Source: CAZGMN01 sp964526905 (GTDB lineage Bacteria > Acidobacteriota > Aminicenantia > Aminicenantales > Aminicenantaceae). From it: DNA of 15,966 nt. The translations under genes were made by a program, and so were the position numbers. The notes under the pieces were generated by a model. The model did no database searches, was not told the origin of the DNA, and worked only from the letters and a program-made list of their open reading frames with translations. Of this stretch, positions 6,880-14,545 are shown piece after piece. Location: the NCBI GenBank assembly GCA_964526905.1, contig CAZGMN010000052.1:1-15966 (forward strand). The letters are read 5' to 3'. Within the stretch, counting starts at the first letter, position 1. Every line of letters begins with the position of its first letter.

Positions 6880-9011
6880 GCGTAAAAAGTATAAATAAGC
6901 TCGAGGCAATTTTCTATCCTCAATCCATTGCCATCATCGGCGCCTCGAGGCAAAAAGGAAGTGTCGGCCAGGCCGTTCTGTCCAACATCATCGACAGCCG
7001 GTTTCAGGGCGTCGCCTATCCGGTCAACCCCAAAGCCAAAGGAGTCTTGGGAATAAAATGCTATGCTTCTGTGAGAGACATTCCTGACGATGTCGACCTG
7101 GCGGTTATCATCGTCCCTTCCCGCTTTGTTCCTGATGTCTTGGAAGAATGCGGAGAAAAAAGGATCAAAGCCGCCATCGTCATTTCAGCCGGCTTCAAGG
7201 AGATAGGAGGAGAAGGCGCAGAGCTGGAGAAGAAGGTCAAAGAAATCATCGAAACGCATGGCATCGCCCTTGTCGGTCCGAACTGCCTGGGAGTCATCAA
7301 CACCGACCCCATATCATCGATGAATGCAACCTTTGGCACTCCGATGTGCAAACGAGGAAATATCGCTTTCATCTCCCAGAGCGGCGCCCTCTGTGTGGCT
7401 GTGCTCGATTATGCCCAAGAAACAAACATCGGCTTTTCAAAATTCATCAGCATGGGAAACAAGGCCGGCTTGACTGAGAACGAGCTTCTGCTCTATCTCA
7501 AAGAAGACCCCAAGACAGACGTCATCCTCATGTACCTTGAAGACTTAGTCAACGGAAGAGAGTTCATGAACATCGCCCGGGAAATCACCAGTAGCAGCTC
7601 TCACCCCAAGCCAATCATCGCCCTTAAGGCCGGGAGGACTCTTCTGGGAGCAAAGGCTGCCTCGTCCCACACCGGCTCCTTGGCCGGCTCAGACAAGGTT
7701 TATGATGCCATCTTTGAGCAGTGCGGGGTGCGCCGCGTAGAAACTATGGAGGAGCTCTTCGACTATGTCAAAGCTTTCTCCAGCCAGCCCCTGCCCAAGG
7801 GCGAAAATGTGGCTATCGTCACCAATTCAGGAGGGCCGGGAATACTGGCCACGGATTCCTGTATTCGATTCGGCCTGAATATTGCGCCTTTCGAGCCAAA
7901 GACATTGAAAACTTTAAGGATGATCTTGCCTCCCACTGCGAGCTTGAACAACCCGGTGGACTTAATCGCCGAAGCTCAGCATGAGCAGTATGCAGCAACG
8001 CTGAATGCCATCCTGGCTGATCGAAATGTCCATTCCTCGATCGTCATCCTCACCGCAACTTCTTTCACCGATGTGGAGAAGATTTCCGAGGCCATCGTCC
8101 GCACCACAAAAAAGTTCCGCAAACCCGTCCTCTGCTGCTTTTTTGGAGTCTACGATGTTTCAAAGGGAATCGATATCCTGGAAGAAAACGGAATCCCTGC
8201 CTACGGATTCCCTGAATCGGCGACCAGAGTTCTCTCCGAAATGGTCAATTTCACGCGTTGGCTGCAGCGGCCTCAAACAGGAATAAAAAAATTCAAGGTG
8301 GATAAAGCCAGGGCCAGAGATATCATTGATTCAGTAAAAAAAGAAGGCCGCTCCTCTCTCCTGGAGCACGAATCCTACGAAGTCCTTAAGGCATATCATT
8401 TTCCTGTGATCAAATCTTTTCTGGCAGATAGCGAAAACCAGGCTGCCCAGGCGGCAGAAAATATCGGATTTCCTGTTGTTTTGAAAATCGTATCTCCTGA
8501 TATCCTCCATAAGTTTGATTTTGGCGGAGTCAAGCTCAACTTGAAGAATAATGAAGAGGTGCGCAGAGCTTACCGCGAAATCATCAACAACGTTCGCTCC
8601 AGAAAATCCGGGGCAAAAATCAGAGGAATTCTGGTTGAAGAGATGGCTTCTGGAGGGAAAGAGGTCATCCTCGGCATGAACAGAGACCCTCAATTCGGGC
8701 CGATCCTGATGTTCGGGCTGGGAGGTATCTATGTTGAAGCCATGGAGGATGTCTCCTTCAGGCTGGCTCCTATCCGTGAGCTGACGGCAACGGCCATGAT
8801 CACCCGGACAAAGGCCCACAAAATCCTTGAGGGCTTTCGAGGAGAGCCTGCCTACGACATCGAGGCCATAGCCGAGTGCTTGAAGAGGCTCTCTCAGTTT
8901 GTGATAGACTTTGAAGAGATCAAAGAGCTGGACATCAACCCGATGATTGTCTTCGAGAAAGGGAAAAACTGCGTCATCGTCGATGCCAGAATCATCCTCA
9001 GAGACAGCTGA
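6876..9011 (+). CDS. ADP-forming acetate/acyl-CoA ligase, fused alpha-beta
   Basis: A 711-residue fused acyl-CoA synthetase (NDP-forming): acyl-CoA + ADP + Pi gives acid + ATP + CoA, making ATP by substrate-level phosphorylation during fermentation of sugars or amino acids, or running in reverse to activate acids. Residues 1-about 130 are a CoA-binding Rossmann domain (SIAIIGASRQKGSVG). The ligase domain follows (VGPNCLGV, FISQSGAL) with SSHTGSLAGSD; His265 is the expected phosphohistidine (His257 in Pyrococcus ACD). From about 478 an ATP-grasp domain appears (VLKAYHFPVIKS, GGVKLNLKN, MNRDPQFGPILMFGLGG, DINPMIVF). The order is alpha then beta. The start ATG 6876 sits in the ATGA overlap with the oxidoreductase; the frame is open further upstream inside that gene but shows no family homology there. 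Substrate range cannot be told. Confidence 0.93.
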   Translation: MSVKSINKLEAIFYPQSIAIIGASRQKGSVGQAVLSNIIDSRFQGVAYPVNPKAKGVLGIKCYASVRDIPDDVDLAVIIVPSRFVPDVLEECGEKRIKAAIVISAGFKEIGGEGAELEKKVKEIIETHGIALVGPNCLGVINTDPISSMNATFGTPMCKRGNIAFISQSGALCVAVLDYAQETNIGFSKFISMGNKAGLTENELLLYLKEDPKTDVILMYLEDLVNGREFMNIAREITSSSSHPKPIIALKAGRTLLGAKAASSHTGSLAGSDKVYDAIFEQCGVRRVETMEELFDYVKAFSSQPLPKGENVAIVTNSGGPGILATDSCIRFGLNIAPFEPKTLKTLRMILPPTASLNNPVDLIAEAQHEQYAATLNAILADRNVHSSIVILTATSFTDVEKISEAIVRTTKKFRKPVLCCFFGVYDVSKGIDILEENGIPAYGFPESATRVLSEMVNFTRWLQRPQTGIKKFKVDKARARDIIDSVKKEGRSSLLEHESYEVLKAYHFPVIKSFLADSENQAAQAAENIGFPVVLKIVSPDILHKFDFGGVKLNLKNNEEVRRAYREIINNVRSRKSGAKIRGILVEEMASGGKEVILGMNRDPQFGPILMFGLGGIYVEAMEDVSFRLAPIRELTATAMITRTKAHKILEGFRGEPAYDIEAIAECLKRLSQFVIDFEEIKELDINPMIVFEKGKNCVIVDARIILRDS

Positions 9012-9052
9012 TGCCTTTTTCTTTTCGAATAAAAAACAAGCGGATGACCTCT

Positions 9053-9076
9053 TTATCTCAGACCTGGCAGAGATAA
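9053..9076 (+). terminator. Weak hairpin after the ACD gene
   Basis: TTATCTC (9053-9059) and GAGATAA (9070-9076) can form a 7-bp stem with a 10-nt loop about 40 nt after the ligase stop, followed by TTATATCTAATTT. There is no G/C-rich stem or pure U-run, so a terminator role is uncertain. Confidence 0.2.
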
Positions 9077-9113
9077 TTATATCTAATTTCTAATGAGCGA
9101 AGGCAGCAGTTAT

Positions 9114-9136
9114 AAAAAGGGGACAGTCCCCTTTTT
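9114..9136. repeat. REP-like palindrome, copy 1 (possible two-way terminator)
   Basis: A perfect 10-bp stem, AAAAAGGGGA and TCCCCTTTTT around loop CAG. An A-run, a G/C stem and a T-run on both strands fit a bidirectional intrinsic terminator. The same unit recurs in opposite orientation at 9178-9201 (23 of 24 bases equal after reverse-complementing), so it also looks like one half of an inverted REP pair. Confidence 0.7.
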
Positions 9137-9153
9137 CTATAAGGATATTGACA

Positions 9154-11301
9154 ATGATTGGACCTTTTCTTAGCAGAGAAAAAGGGGACTGTCCCCATTT
9201 TATTAAAGTAGCCTGTCCTTTTTTATTTGTTCTTGCCATCACATTGCCGCTTCAAGCCTATGTCGGCCCAGGAGCAGGTTTTGCCTTTCTCTCCTCTTTT
9301 CTTGTCCTTATCCTGACATTCTTTCTTGCCATTTTCTCCTTCCTCTCCTGGCCTTTCCGCTTTCTCTTCAGGCTCATCAAAGGCCAGAGGGCGTATAAAA
9401 AAAGCCACATCAACAGGCTGGTCATTATCGGCCTTGACGGAATGGAGCCGAGTCTTGTCGAAAGATACATGGCCGAAGGAAAGCTTCTGAATTTTTCAAA
9501 AATCAAAAGACAAGGAACCTATGCCAAGCTTCAAACAACAACTCCGGCCATCTCCCCTGTCGCCTGGTCCTCCTTCATCACCGGCTGCCATCCATCAAAA
9601 CACAACATCTTTGATTTTCTCAGCCGCGACCCGCGCAGCTATCTTCCGAACCTTTCCTCGGCCAGAATCGGAAAGGCAAGAAAAACTCTCTCTCTCGGTA
9701 AATACAACTTCCCTCTCTCCAGACCCGAGATCAAAAATTTGCGCAAGAGCATCCCTTTCTGGAAAATCCTGGCAGACAAAGGAATCTTCAGCACAATCCT
9801 CAGAGTCCCGATAACCTTCCCTCCTGAAAAATTCCGGGGCCATCTCCTTTCCGGGATGTGCCTCCCAGACCTCAAAGGAAGCCAGGGGACTTTCTCCTAT
9901 TACACCTCGGATAGAGAGGAGATAAAAGAAAAGGAAGGAGGAATGTGTATACCTCTGGCCATAAACGGCAACAGAATTGAAACTTATATTTCCGGTCCGG
10001 AAAACAGCCTGCTGAAGAAAACGGAGGAGATTCGCCTTCCCCTGGTTATCACCATCGACCAAGAAAAAGAAGAGGCGCTCTTAGAGGTCTGCAGACAAAG
10101 ACTTAAGCTAAAAAAGAAAACTTTTTCAGATTGGACCAGACTGACGTTCAGGCCTGGCCTGGGAATGAAGGTCAGAGCCATTTGCCGCTTTTATATTTCC
10201 GAGCTCCATCCCCATTTCAAGATGTACTGCACACCGCTCAACATCGACCCTGAGAAACCGGCTCTGCCCATCTCCCATCCTTTCATCTATTCCATCTATC
10301 TGGCGAAGCTCCTGGGAAGCTTCATCACTTTGGGCGAAGCCAATGATACCTGGGCTCTCAACGAAGGAGTGCTCAGCGAGAAGGCTTTCCTCGAGCTGAC
10401 ATACTCCAACCATAAGGAATGGGAGAGCATGTTTTTCAACGCTTTGAATAAAATTAAGAAAGGCTTGGTCGCCTGCGTCTTCGAGACAACAGACAGCATC
10501 CAGCACATGTTCTGGCGATACCTTGATAAAGGCCATCCTGCTCTTGGCAAGGGGCAGGCTGGGATGAGCGAGAAAGTCATCGAGGAGCTTTATCAAAGAA
10601 TGGATGAGCTGGTAGGAAGAGTCCTGGAGAGAATCGGCAAAAAGGATATCCTGATCATCATCTCCGACCATGGTTTCAAGTCCTTCCGTCGTGGAGTCAA
10701 CCTCAACTCCTGGCTCTACCTCAACGGCTATCTCAGCCTCAAGGACGGCAAAAAAGAAAGCGATGAGTGGTTCAAGGATGTCGATTGGGAGAAAACAAAA
10801 GCCTATGCTCTTGGACTGGGCGGAATCTATATCAACCAGAAAGGAAGGGAGGCAAAAGGAATTGTCACCGAAGGCGCAGAAACGAAAGCTTTAAAGCAGG
10901 AACTCATCAAAAAATTAAGCGGTCTCAAGGATGAGGAAGCCAAGGCTACAGCCATCAATAAAATCTTCGACCGCGATGAGCTTCCGCCAGGACCTTATAA
11001 AGAAAACTCGCCTGACCTCATTGTCGGCTACAACCAAGGATACAGAATCTCCTGGGATTCAGTTAAAGGAAAAGTCAAGGGCTCAGCTTTTGAGGATAAC
11101 AGCAGAGCCTGGAGCGGGGACCACTGCATCGACCCCAGGATTGTGCCCGGCGTTTTTTTCTGCAATGAAAAAATCAATCGAGCTGACCCTGCGATCATTG
11201 ACATTGCTCCTACCGCCCTTGAGCTTTTTGGCATTGAAATCCCTTCCTATATTGACGGCCGCTCACTCGTCGATATTAAGAATTTGTTTTTCAAGTCATA
11301 A
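9154..11301 (+). CDS. Membrane-anchored alkaline-phosphatase-superfamily phosphodiesterase
   Basis: A 715-residue enzyme of the type I phosphodiesterase/nucleotide pyrophosphatase family. ATG 9154 has AAGGA 8 nt upstream; TTG 9148 is a weaker option. Two hydrophobic segments (about 20-37 and 43-72) anchor it. The loop after the second (RLIKGQRAYKKSHINR) is strongly basic, which by the positive-inside rule puts the catalytic part in the cytoplasm. Active-site set by analogy with Xanthomonas NPP: Asp95 (GLDG), Ser134 as nucleophile where NPP has Thr (PAISPVAW), Asp447 and His451 (TTDSIQHMFW), Asp505-His506 (SDHG), His657 (WSGDHC). All metal ligands are present, so it should be active on a phospho- or phosphonodiester; the substrate is unknown. 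Codons 9-16 come from palindrome copy 2. Its closest neighbour is a paralogue 214 bp downstream, and both probably share an operon. Confidence 0.88.
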   Translation: MIGPFLSREKGDCPHFIKVACPFLFVLAITLPLQAYVGPGAGFAFLSSFLVLILTFFLAIFSFLSWPFRFLFRLIKGQRAYKKSHINRLVIIGLDGMEPSLVERYMAEGKLLNFSKIKRQGTYAKLQTTTPAISPVAWSSFITGCHPSKHNIFDFLSRDPRSYLPNLSSARIGKARKTLSLGKYNFPLSRPEIKNLRKSIPFWKILADKGIFSTILRVPITFPPEKFRGHLLSGMCLPDLKGSQGTFSYYTSDREEIKEKEGGMCIPLAINGNRIETYISGPENSLLKKTEEIRLPLVITIDQEKEEALLEVCRQRLKLKKKTFSDWTRLTFRPGLGMKVRAICRFYISELHPHFKMYCTPLNIDPEKPALPISHPFIYSIYLAKLLGSFITLGEANDTWALNEGVLSEKAFLELTYSNHKEWESMFFNALNKIKKGLVACVFETTDSIQHMFWRYLDKGHPALGKGQAGMSEKVIEELYQRMDELVGRVLERIGKKDILIIISDHGFKSFRRGVNLNSWLYLNGYLSLKDGKKESDEWFKDVDWEKTKAYALGLGGIYINQKGREAKGIVTEGAETKALKQELIKKLSGLKDEEAKATAINKIFDRDELPPGPYKENSPDLIVGYNQGYRISWDSVKGKVKGSAFEDNSRAWSGDHCIDPRIVPGVFFCNEKINRADPAIIDIAPTALELFGIEIPSYIDGRSLVDIKNLFFKS
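9178..9201. repeat. REP-like palindrome, copy 2, inside the gene start
   Basis: GGGGA-CTG-TCCCC with A/T flanks. It is the reverse complement of copy 1 except for one base and lies 40 nt from it, within codons 9-16 of the phosphodiesterase gene. The ribosome site and start codon lie between the two copies. Confidence 0.75.
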
Positions 11302-11321
11302 TAAGAGATAATTGATTTTAA

Positions 11322-11466
11322 GGTTGAGGGTTTGGGGGTGAGGAGTCCCCTATGAAGCCTGAGCGGGCACGGTTTCTCTCCGAAGGAGAGAAGAGCGAAG
11401 GCTGAATGGGAGCTGATTTTCCTCGCTGGGGAAAATCAGCGTGCTCCGAACCCCCAACCCTCAACC
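11322..11466. repeat. 145-bp branched inverted-repeat element
   Basis: The outer arms pair GGTTGAGGG(11322-11330) with CCCTCAACC(11458-11466), continuing through TT/AA, one bulged T, GGGGG/CCCCC and T/A, about 17 pairs. Inside are a perfect 8-bp hairpin with loop GAA (TTCTCTCC 11374-11381, GGAGAGAA 11385-11392), closed by AGCCT/AGGCT further out. A perfect 11-bp hairpin follows (GCTGATTTTCC 11412-11422, GGAAAATCAGC 11430-11440), extended by GGAGC/GCTCC. It fills most of the gap between the two phosphodiesterase genes and lacks a U-run, so it is not a typical terminator. It could be a MITE-like or REP-like insertion or a structured RNA element. Confidence 0.75.
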
Positions 11467-11515
11467 GGATCAAGATATTCTGAATGCTTCTTAAAAAAGA
11501 AAAGACAGAAAAGAG

Positions 11516-13501
11516 ATGACCCAAATCAACAGAAGAGAATTCATCAAGCTCGGACTTACTGCCGGCTCTCTTTTAGCTTTGGGAACGAGCCCAGGATTGG
11601 TGACAAAGGTTTTCGGCAAAAAAGAAACGTCGAAGAAAATTCTCATCCTCGGCTTTGACGGCATGGACCCACGGTTCATGCAGATGTGGATGAAAGAGGG
11701 AAAGCTTCCCAATTTCCAGCGCCTCGCCAGCCAGGGGGATTTTCTTCCTCTCCAGACAAGCATTCCTCCCCAGAGTCCTGTGGCTTGGTCGAATTTTATC
11801 GTCGGAACAGACCCGGGCGGCCATGCCATCTTTGACTTTGTCCACAGAGACCCTGTGCGCTACTTGCCCGAATTCTCAGGCTCAAGGACTGAAGAGGCAA
11901 GAAAAACAGTGCGTCTGGGAAAACTCGTCCTCCCTCTTCAAGGAGGAGAAGTCAAACTGATGCGCAAGGGAAAAGCCTTCTGGCAGATTCTGGAAGAGAA
12001 TGATATCCCGGCCACGGTTTTTAAAATGCCCTCCAACTATCCTCCTGCGCGGACAAAACAGCGAACAATCTCAGGCATGGGAACTCCGGACATCCGCGGA
12101 AGCTATGGCTATTTCAGCTATTACACGACAGATTCCAAGGAAATCAAGGAGGATGTGGGAGGAGGCGAAATTTTTGAAGTCAATATCATGGATAATAAAA
12201 TAGAAGCCAGCCTTCCCGGGCCGATCAACACTTTCAATAAAGACAGGCCGAAGTCTTCCATCGACTTTGAAGTTTTCATCGACCCTGTCAATCCTGTGGT
12301 CAAAGTCAAAATCCAGGGCGAGGAATTCATCCTCAAGCAAGGAGAATGGAGCTCGTGGAAGAGAGTCCACTTTAATATGATTCCCACTCAGAGCGTGAGC
12401 GGCATCTGTATGTTCTTTCTCAAGCAGGTTCGTCCTGAGTTCAAGCTCTACATCTCGCCGATCAACATCGACCCGGCTAAAGCAGCGCTTCCCATCTCAA
12501 CGCCCCAAGGATATGCTGAAGAGCTGGAAAAGAGATTCGGACCGTTCTTCACCAAAGGGCTGCCAGCCGATACTTCGGCCCTTGATAACAACGTTTTAGA
12601 CGACGGCGAATTCCTGGAGCAGGATGATTTTGTCTTAAAAGAGAGGCTGGAAATTTTTGACTATGAGCTGGCCAGGTTTGATTCAGGAGTTCTTTTTTAC
12701 TACGTTTCGAGCACGGACCAGCGGCAGCACATGTTCTGGCGCCTGATCGATAAAGAGCATCCGATTTATGACCCAGGCTTGGCCGCGAAGTACGGGAAGA
12801 CAATCGAAAAGATCTATGTCGAGATGGACAGGACGCTGGCCAAAGCTATGGAAAAAGCAGATAAAGACACTGTGCTCATCGTCATGTCTGACCACGGCTT
12901 CTGCCCTTTCCGTCGCTCGTTCAACCTCAACACCTGGCTCTTGGAGAACGGCTATCACAGCCTCAAAAACAGATGGAGACAGGAGCAAGAGTCATACTTC
13001 CTCAACACAGATTGGTCGAGAACAAGAGCTTACGGCCTCGGCCTGAACGGCCTTTACATCAACCAGAAAGGAAGAGAAGGAGAAGGCATCGTTGAGCCTG
13101 GAGCAGAGAAGGAAGCCCTTGTCCGCGAAATCGCTCAGAAGCTGGAAAATTTCACTGACCCGAAGAACGGAGAAAAGCCGGTGCTGAGAGCCTATGTGGC
13201 TAAAGACGTTTTTCACGGGCCGTATGTGGACCAAGCCCCGGAGATCATCGTCGGTTATAACTATGGCTACCGAATCTCCAGCACCTCTTCTTTGGGTGGA
13301 ATGCCGAAGGAAATTGTCGAGGACAATCATTCCAAATGGAGCGGCGACCACTGCATGTCGCCGGAGATTATCCCTGGAATTTTGTTCACAAACTTCAAGA
13401 TAAAAGCTGAATCAGCGGCGCTCTATGACCTCACGCCGACAATCCTCAAGGTCTTTGGCATTGAAATACCGAAAGAAATGAGAGGCAAAGCGGTATTTTA
13501 A
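11516..13501 (+). CDS. Tat-exported alkaline-phosphatase-superfamily phosphodiesterase
   Basis: A 661-residue paralogue of the preceding enzyme. The N-terminus NRREFIKLGLTAGSLLALG (residues 5-23) is a twin-arginine signal, so it should be exported folded, probably with its metals, to the periplasm or outer face. Active-site residues: Asp48 (GFDGMD), Ser87 nucleophile (PPQSPVAW), Asp401 and His405 (STDQRQHMFW), Asp459-His460 (SDHGFC), His612 (WSGDHC). The two proteins share many blocks, such as SPVAWS, FDF, YYTTD/YYTSD, INIDP, QHMFWR, INQKGRE and GIEIP, so they arose by duplication. Substrate unknown; phospholipid head groups, nucleotide sugars or phosphonates are all possible in this family. 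The ribosome site (AAAAGAG next to ATG) is poor, and the start is set by the Tat motif. It is followed 12 nt later by the small gene. Confidence 0.9.
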   Translation: MTQINRREFIKLGLTAGSLLALGTSPGLVTKVFGKKETSKKILILGFDGMDPRFMQMWMKEGKLPNFQRLASQGDFLPLQTSIPPQSPVAWSNFIVGTDPGGHAIFDFVHRDPVRYLPEFSGSRTEEARKTVRLGKLVLPLQGGEVKLMRKGKAFWQILEENDIPATVFKMPSNYPPARTKQRTISGMGTPDIRGSYGYFSYYTTDSKEIKEDVGGGEIFEVNIMDNKIEASLPGPINTFNKDRPKSSIDFEVFIDPVNPVVKVKIQGEEFILKQGEWSSWKRVHFNMIPTQSVSGICMFFLKQVRPEFKLYISPINIDPAKAALPISTPQGYAEELEKRFGPFFTKGLPADTSALDNNVLDDGEFLEQDDFVLKERLEIFDYELARFDSGVLFYYVSSTDQRQHMFWRLIDKEHPIYDPGLAAKYGKTIEKIYVEMDRTLAKAMEKADKDTVLIVMSDHGFCPFRRSFNLNTWLLENGYHSLKNRWRQEQESYFLNTDWSRTRAYGLGLNGLYINQKGREGEGIVEPGAEKEALVREIAQKLENFTDPKNGEKPVLRAYVAKDVFHGPYVDQAPEIIVGYNYGYRISSTSSLGGMPKEIVEDNHSKWSGDHCMSPEIIPGILFTNFKIKAESAALYDLTPTILKVFGIEIPKEMRGKAVF

Positions 13502-13513
13502 AGGAGAAAAAAA

Positions 13514-13705
13514 ATGGGAAAGGCCAAAGTCAAACTGGATAAGGATTTGATGGAAAAAATCAAGAAATACGCTAAGATTGCGGGCTATTCCTCTCCTGAG
13601 GAGTTCATCATCCACTGCCTGGAAAAAGAGCTAGCAAAGCTCGATGAAGCTGAATCTGAGGAAATAGTCAAGAAAAAGCTCAAAGGGCTGGGATATATAT
13701 CGTAG
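13514..13705 (+). CDS. Small helical protein, RHH-like, with LKGLGYI tail
   Basis: A 63-residue protein with a good ribosome site (AAAGGAG 7 nt before ATG), 12 nt after the Tat enzyme gene and 1 nt before the membrane-protein gene, so it is clearly part of the operon. VKLDKDLMEKIKKYAKIAGYSSPEEFIIHCLEKELA has the strand-helix-turn-helix pattern of ribbon-helix-helix proteins. The tail EEIVKKKLKGLGYIS resembles the L-[RK]-x-LGYI motif that I know from the end of sulfatase domains. It may be a DNA-binding regulator of the operon, or a small partner that docks on the enzymes or membrane protein. Function not established. Confidence 0.78.
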   Translation: MGKAKVKLDKDLMEKIKKYAKIAGYSSPEEFIIHCLEKELAKLDEAESEEIVKKKLKGLGYIS

Positions 13706-13706
13706 A

Positions 13707-14534
13707 ATGATCTGGATTTTTAATTCTGTTTTCGGCAAGCTCTTTGAATTTGTATTTTTCCCCTTCCTGAAAATGAGTCCCTGGGTGGCGATGGCGCTAA
13801 TTTCATTCCTGACGTCGCTCCTCATGCTTCTTTTCTTCCGTTTCTTCTCCAATCAACAAGGGATTCGAACCGTCAAGAATAAAATAAAGGCCCATCTGCT
13901 CGAGCTCCGCCTCTTCAAAGACAGCTTGAGCCTTTCTCTCAGAGCGCAGGGGAACATCCTGCGCTATAATTTAAGATACATCGCCTATTCGGCAAAACCT
14001 CTGCTGGTGATGTTCATCCCTATTGTGCTGATTCTGGTTCAGCTCAACCTCTGGTTTGGATATCAGGCGCTTTCGCCTGGAGAGGAGACAATCCTCAAGG
14101 TCAAGCTCGTTGAAGGCCAAGACGCGCTTGCCGCCAGTCTTGCCCTTGATTCATCAGGCCTCGAGGTCGAACCCCTTCCCCTTAGAATTGAAGGCGATAG
14201 AGAAATAGACTGGCGCATCAAAGCCGGAGAAAAAGGCTCCCATCAATTGACGTTGACTGTCGGCGGTCAAAAAGTCTCAAAAAAAATTATTGTAGGAAAG
14301 AAGCCCCTTGTCAAAATCTCACAGGCAAAGGTGAGGCGCAATTTTTTTGCTGAGCTTTTCAATCCGGGAGAATCGCCTCTGCCGGGAAATCTGCCACTAA
14401 AATCCGTAGAAGTTCTTTATCCTTCCAAAAATATGAGCCTTTTCGGATGGCATCTCCACTGGCTTATCGTCTATTTCGCCCTGTCCATCATCTTCGGCTT
14501 TGCCTTCAAGGGCGTCTTCAAAGTCGAAATCTAA
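13707..14534 (+). CDS. Three-TM membrane protein, EMC3/DUF106/YidC-like outline
   Basis: A 275-residue membrane protein starting 1 nt after the small gene's stop, hence translationally coupled. Segments: TM1 (about 24-46), a basic amphipathic helical stretch (about 52-92, KNKIKAHLLELRLFKDSL), TM2 (about 98-117, ending LNLWFGYQALSPGEE), a beta-rich domain (about 124-245) and TM3 (about 249-269). TM1, cytosolic helical hairpin and TM2 followed by a further TM is the layout of the DUF106/EMC3 branch of the YidC/Oxa1 insertases; the beta domain between TM2 and TM3 would be extracytoplasmic. The resemblance is in layout only, so an insertase role is a guess. I recall similar proteins near phosphodiesterase genes in planctomycetes. 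No catalytic motif seen. Confidence 0.8.
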   Translation: MIWIFNSVFGKLFEFVFFPFLKMSPWVAMALISFLTSLLMLLFFRFFSNQQGIRTVKNKIKAHLLELRLFKDSLSLSLRAQGNILRYNLRYIAYSAKPLLVMFIPIVLILVQLNLWFGYQALSPGEETILKVKLVEGQDALAASLALDSSGLEVEPLPLRIEGDREIDWRIKAGEKGSHQLTLTVGGQKVSKKIIVGKKPLVKISQAKVRRNFFAELFNPGESPLPGNLPLKSVEVLYPSKNMSLFGWHLHWLIVYFALSIIFGFAFKGVFKVEI

Positions 14535-14545
14535 GGACCTGCCGT

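Noticed and set aside
8331..8819. 162-codon minus-strand ORF
   Set aside because: Lies antisense inside the ATP-grasp part of the ligase; composition is that of a shadow frame.
10126..10671. 181-codon minus-strand ORF
   Set aside because: Antisense to the first phosphodiesterase in a region whose plus-strand reading has conserved active-site motifs; a shadow frame.
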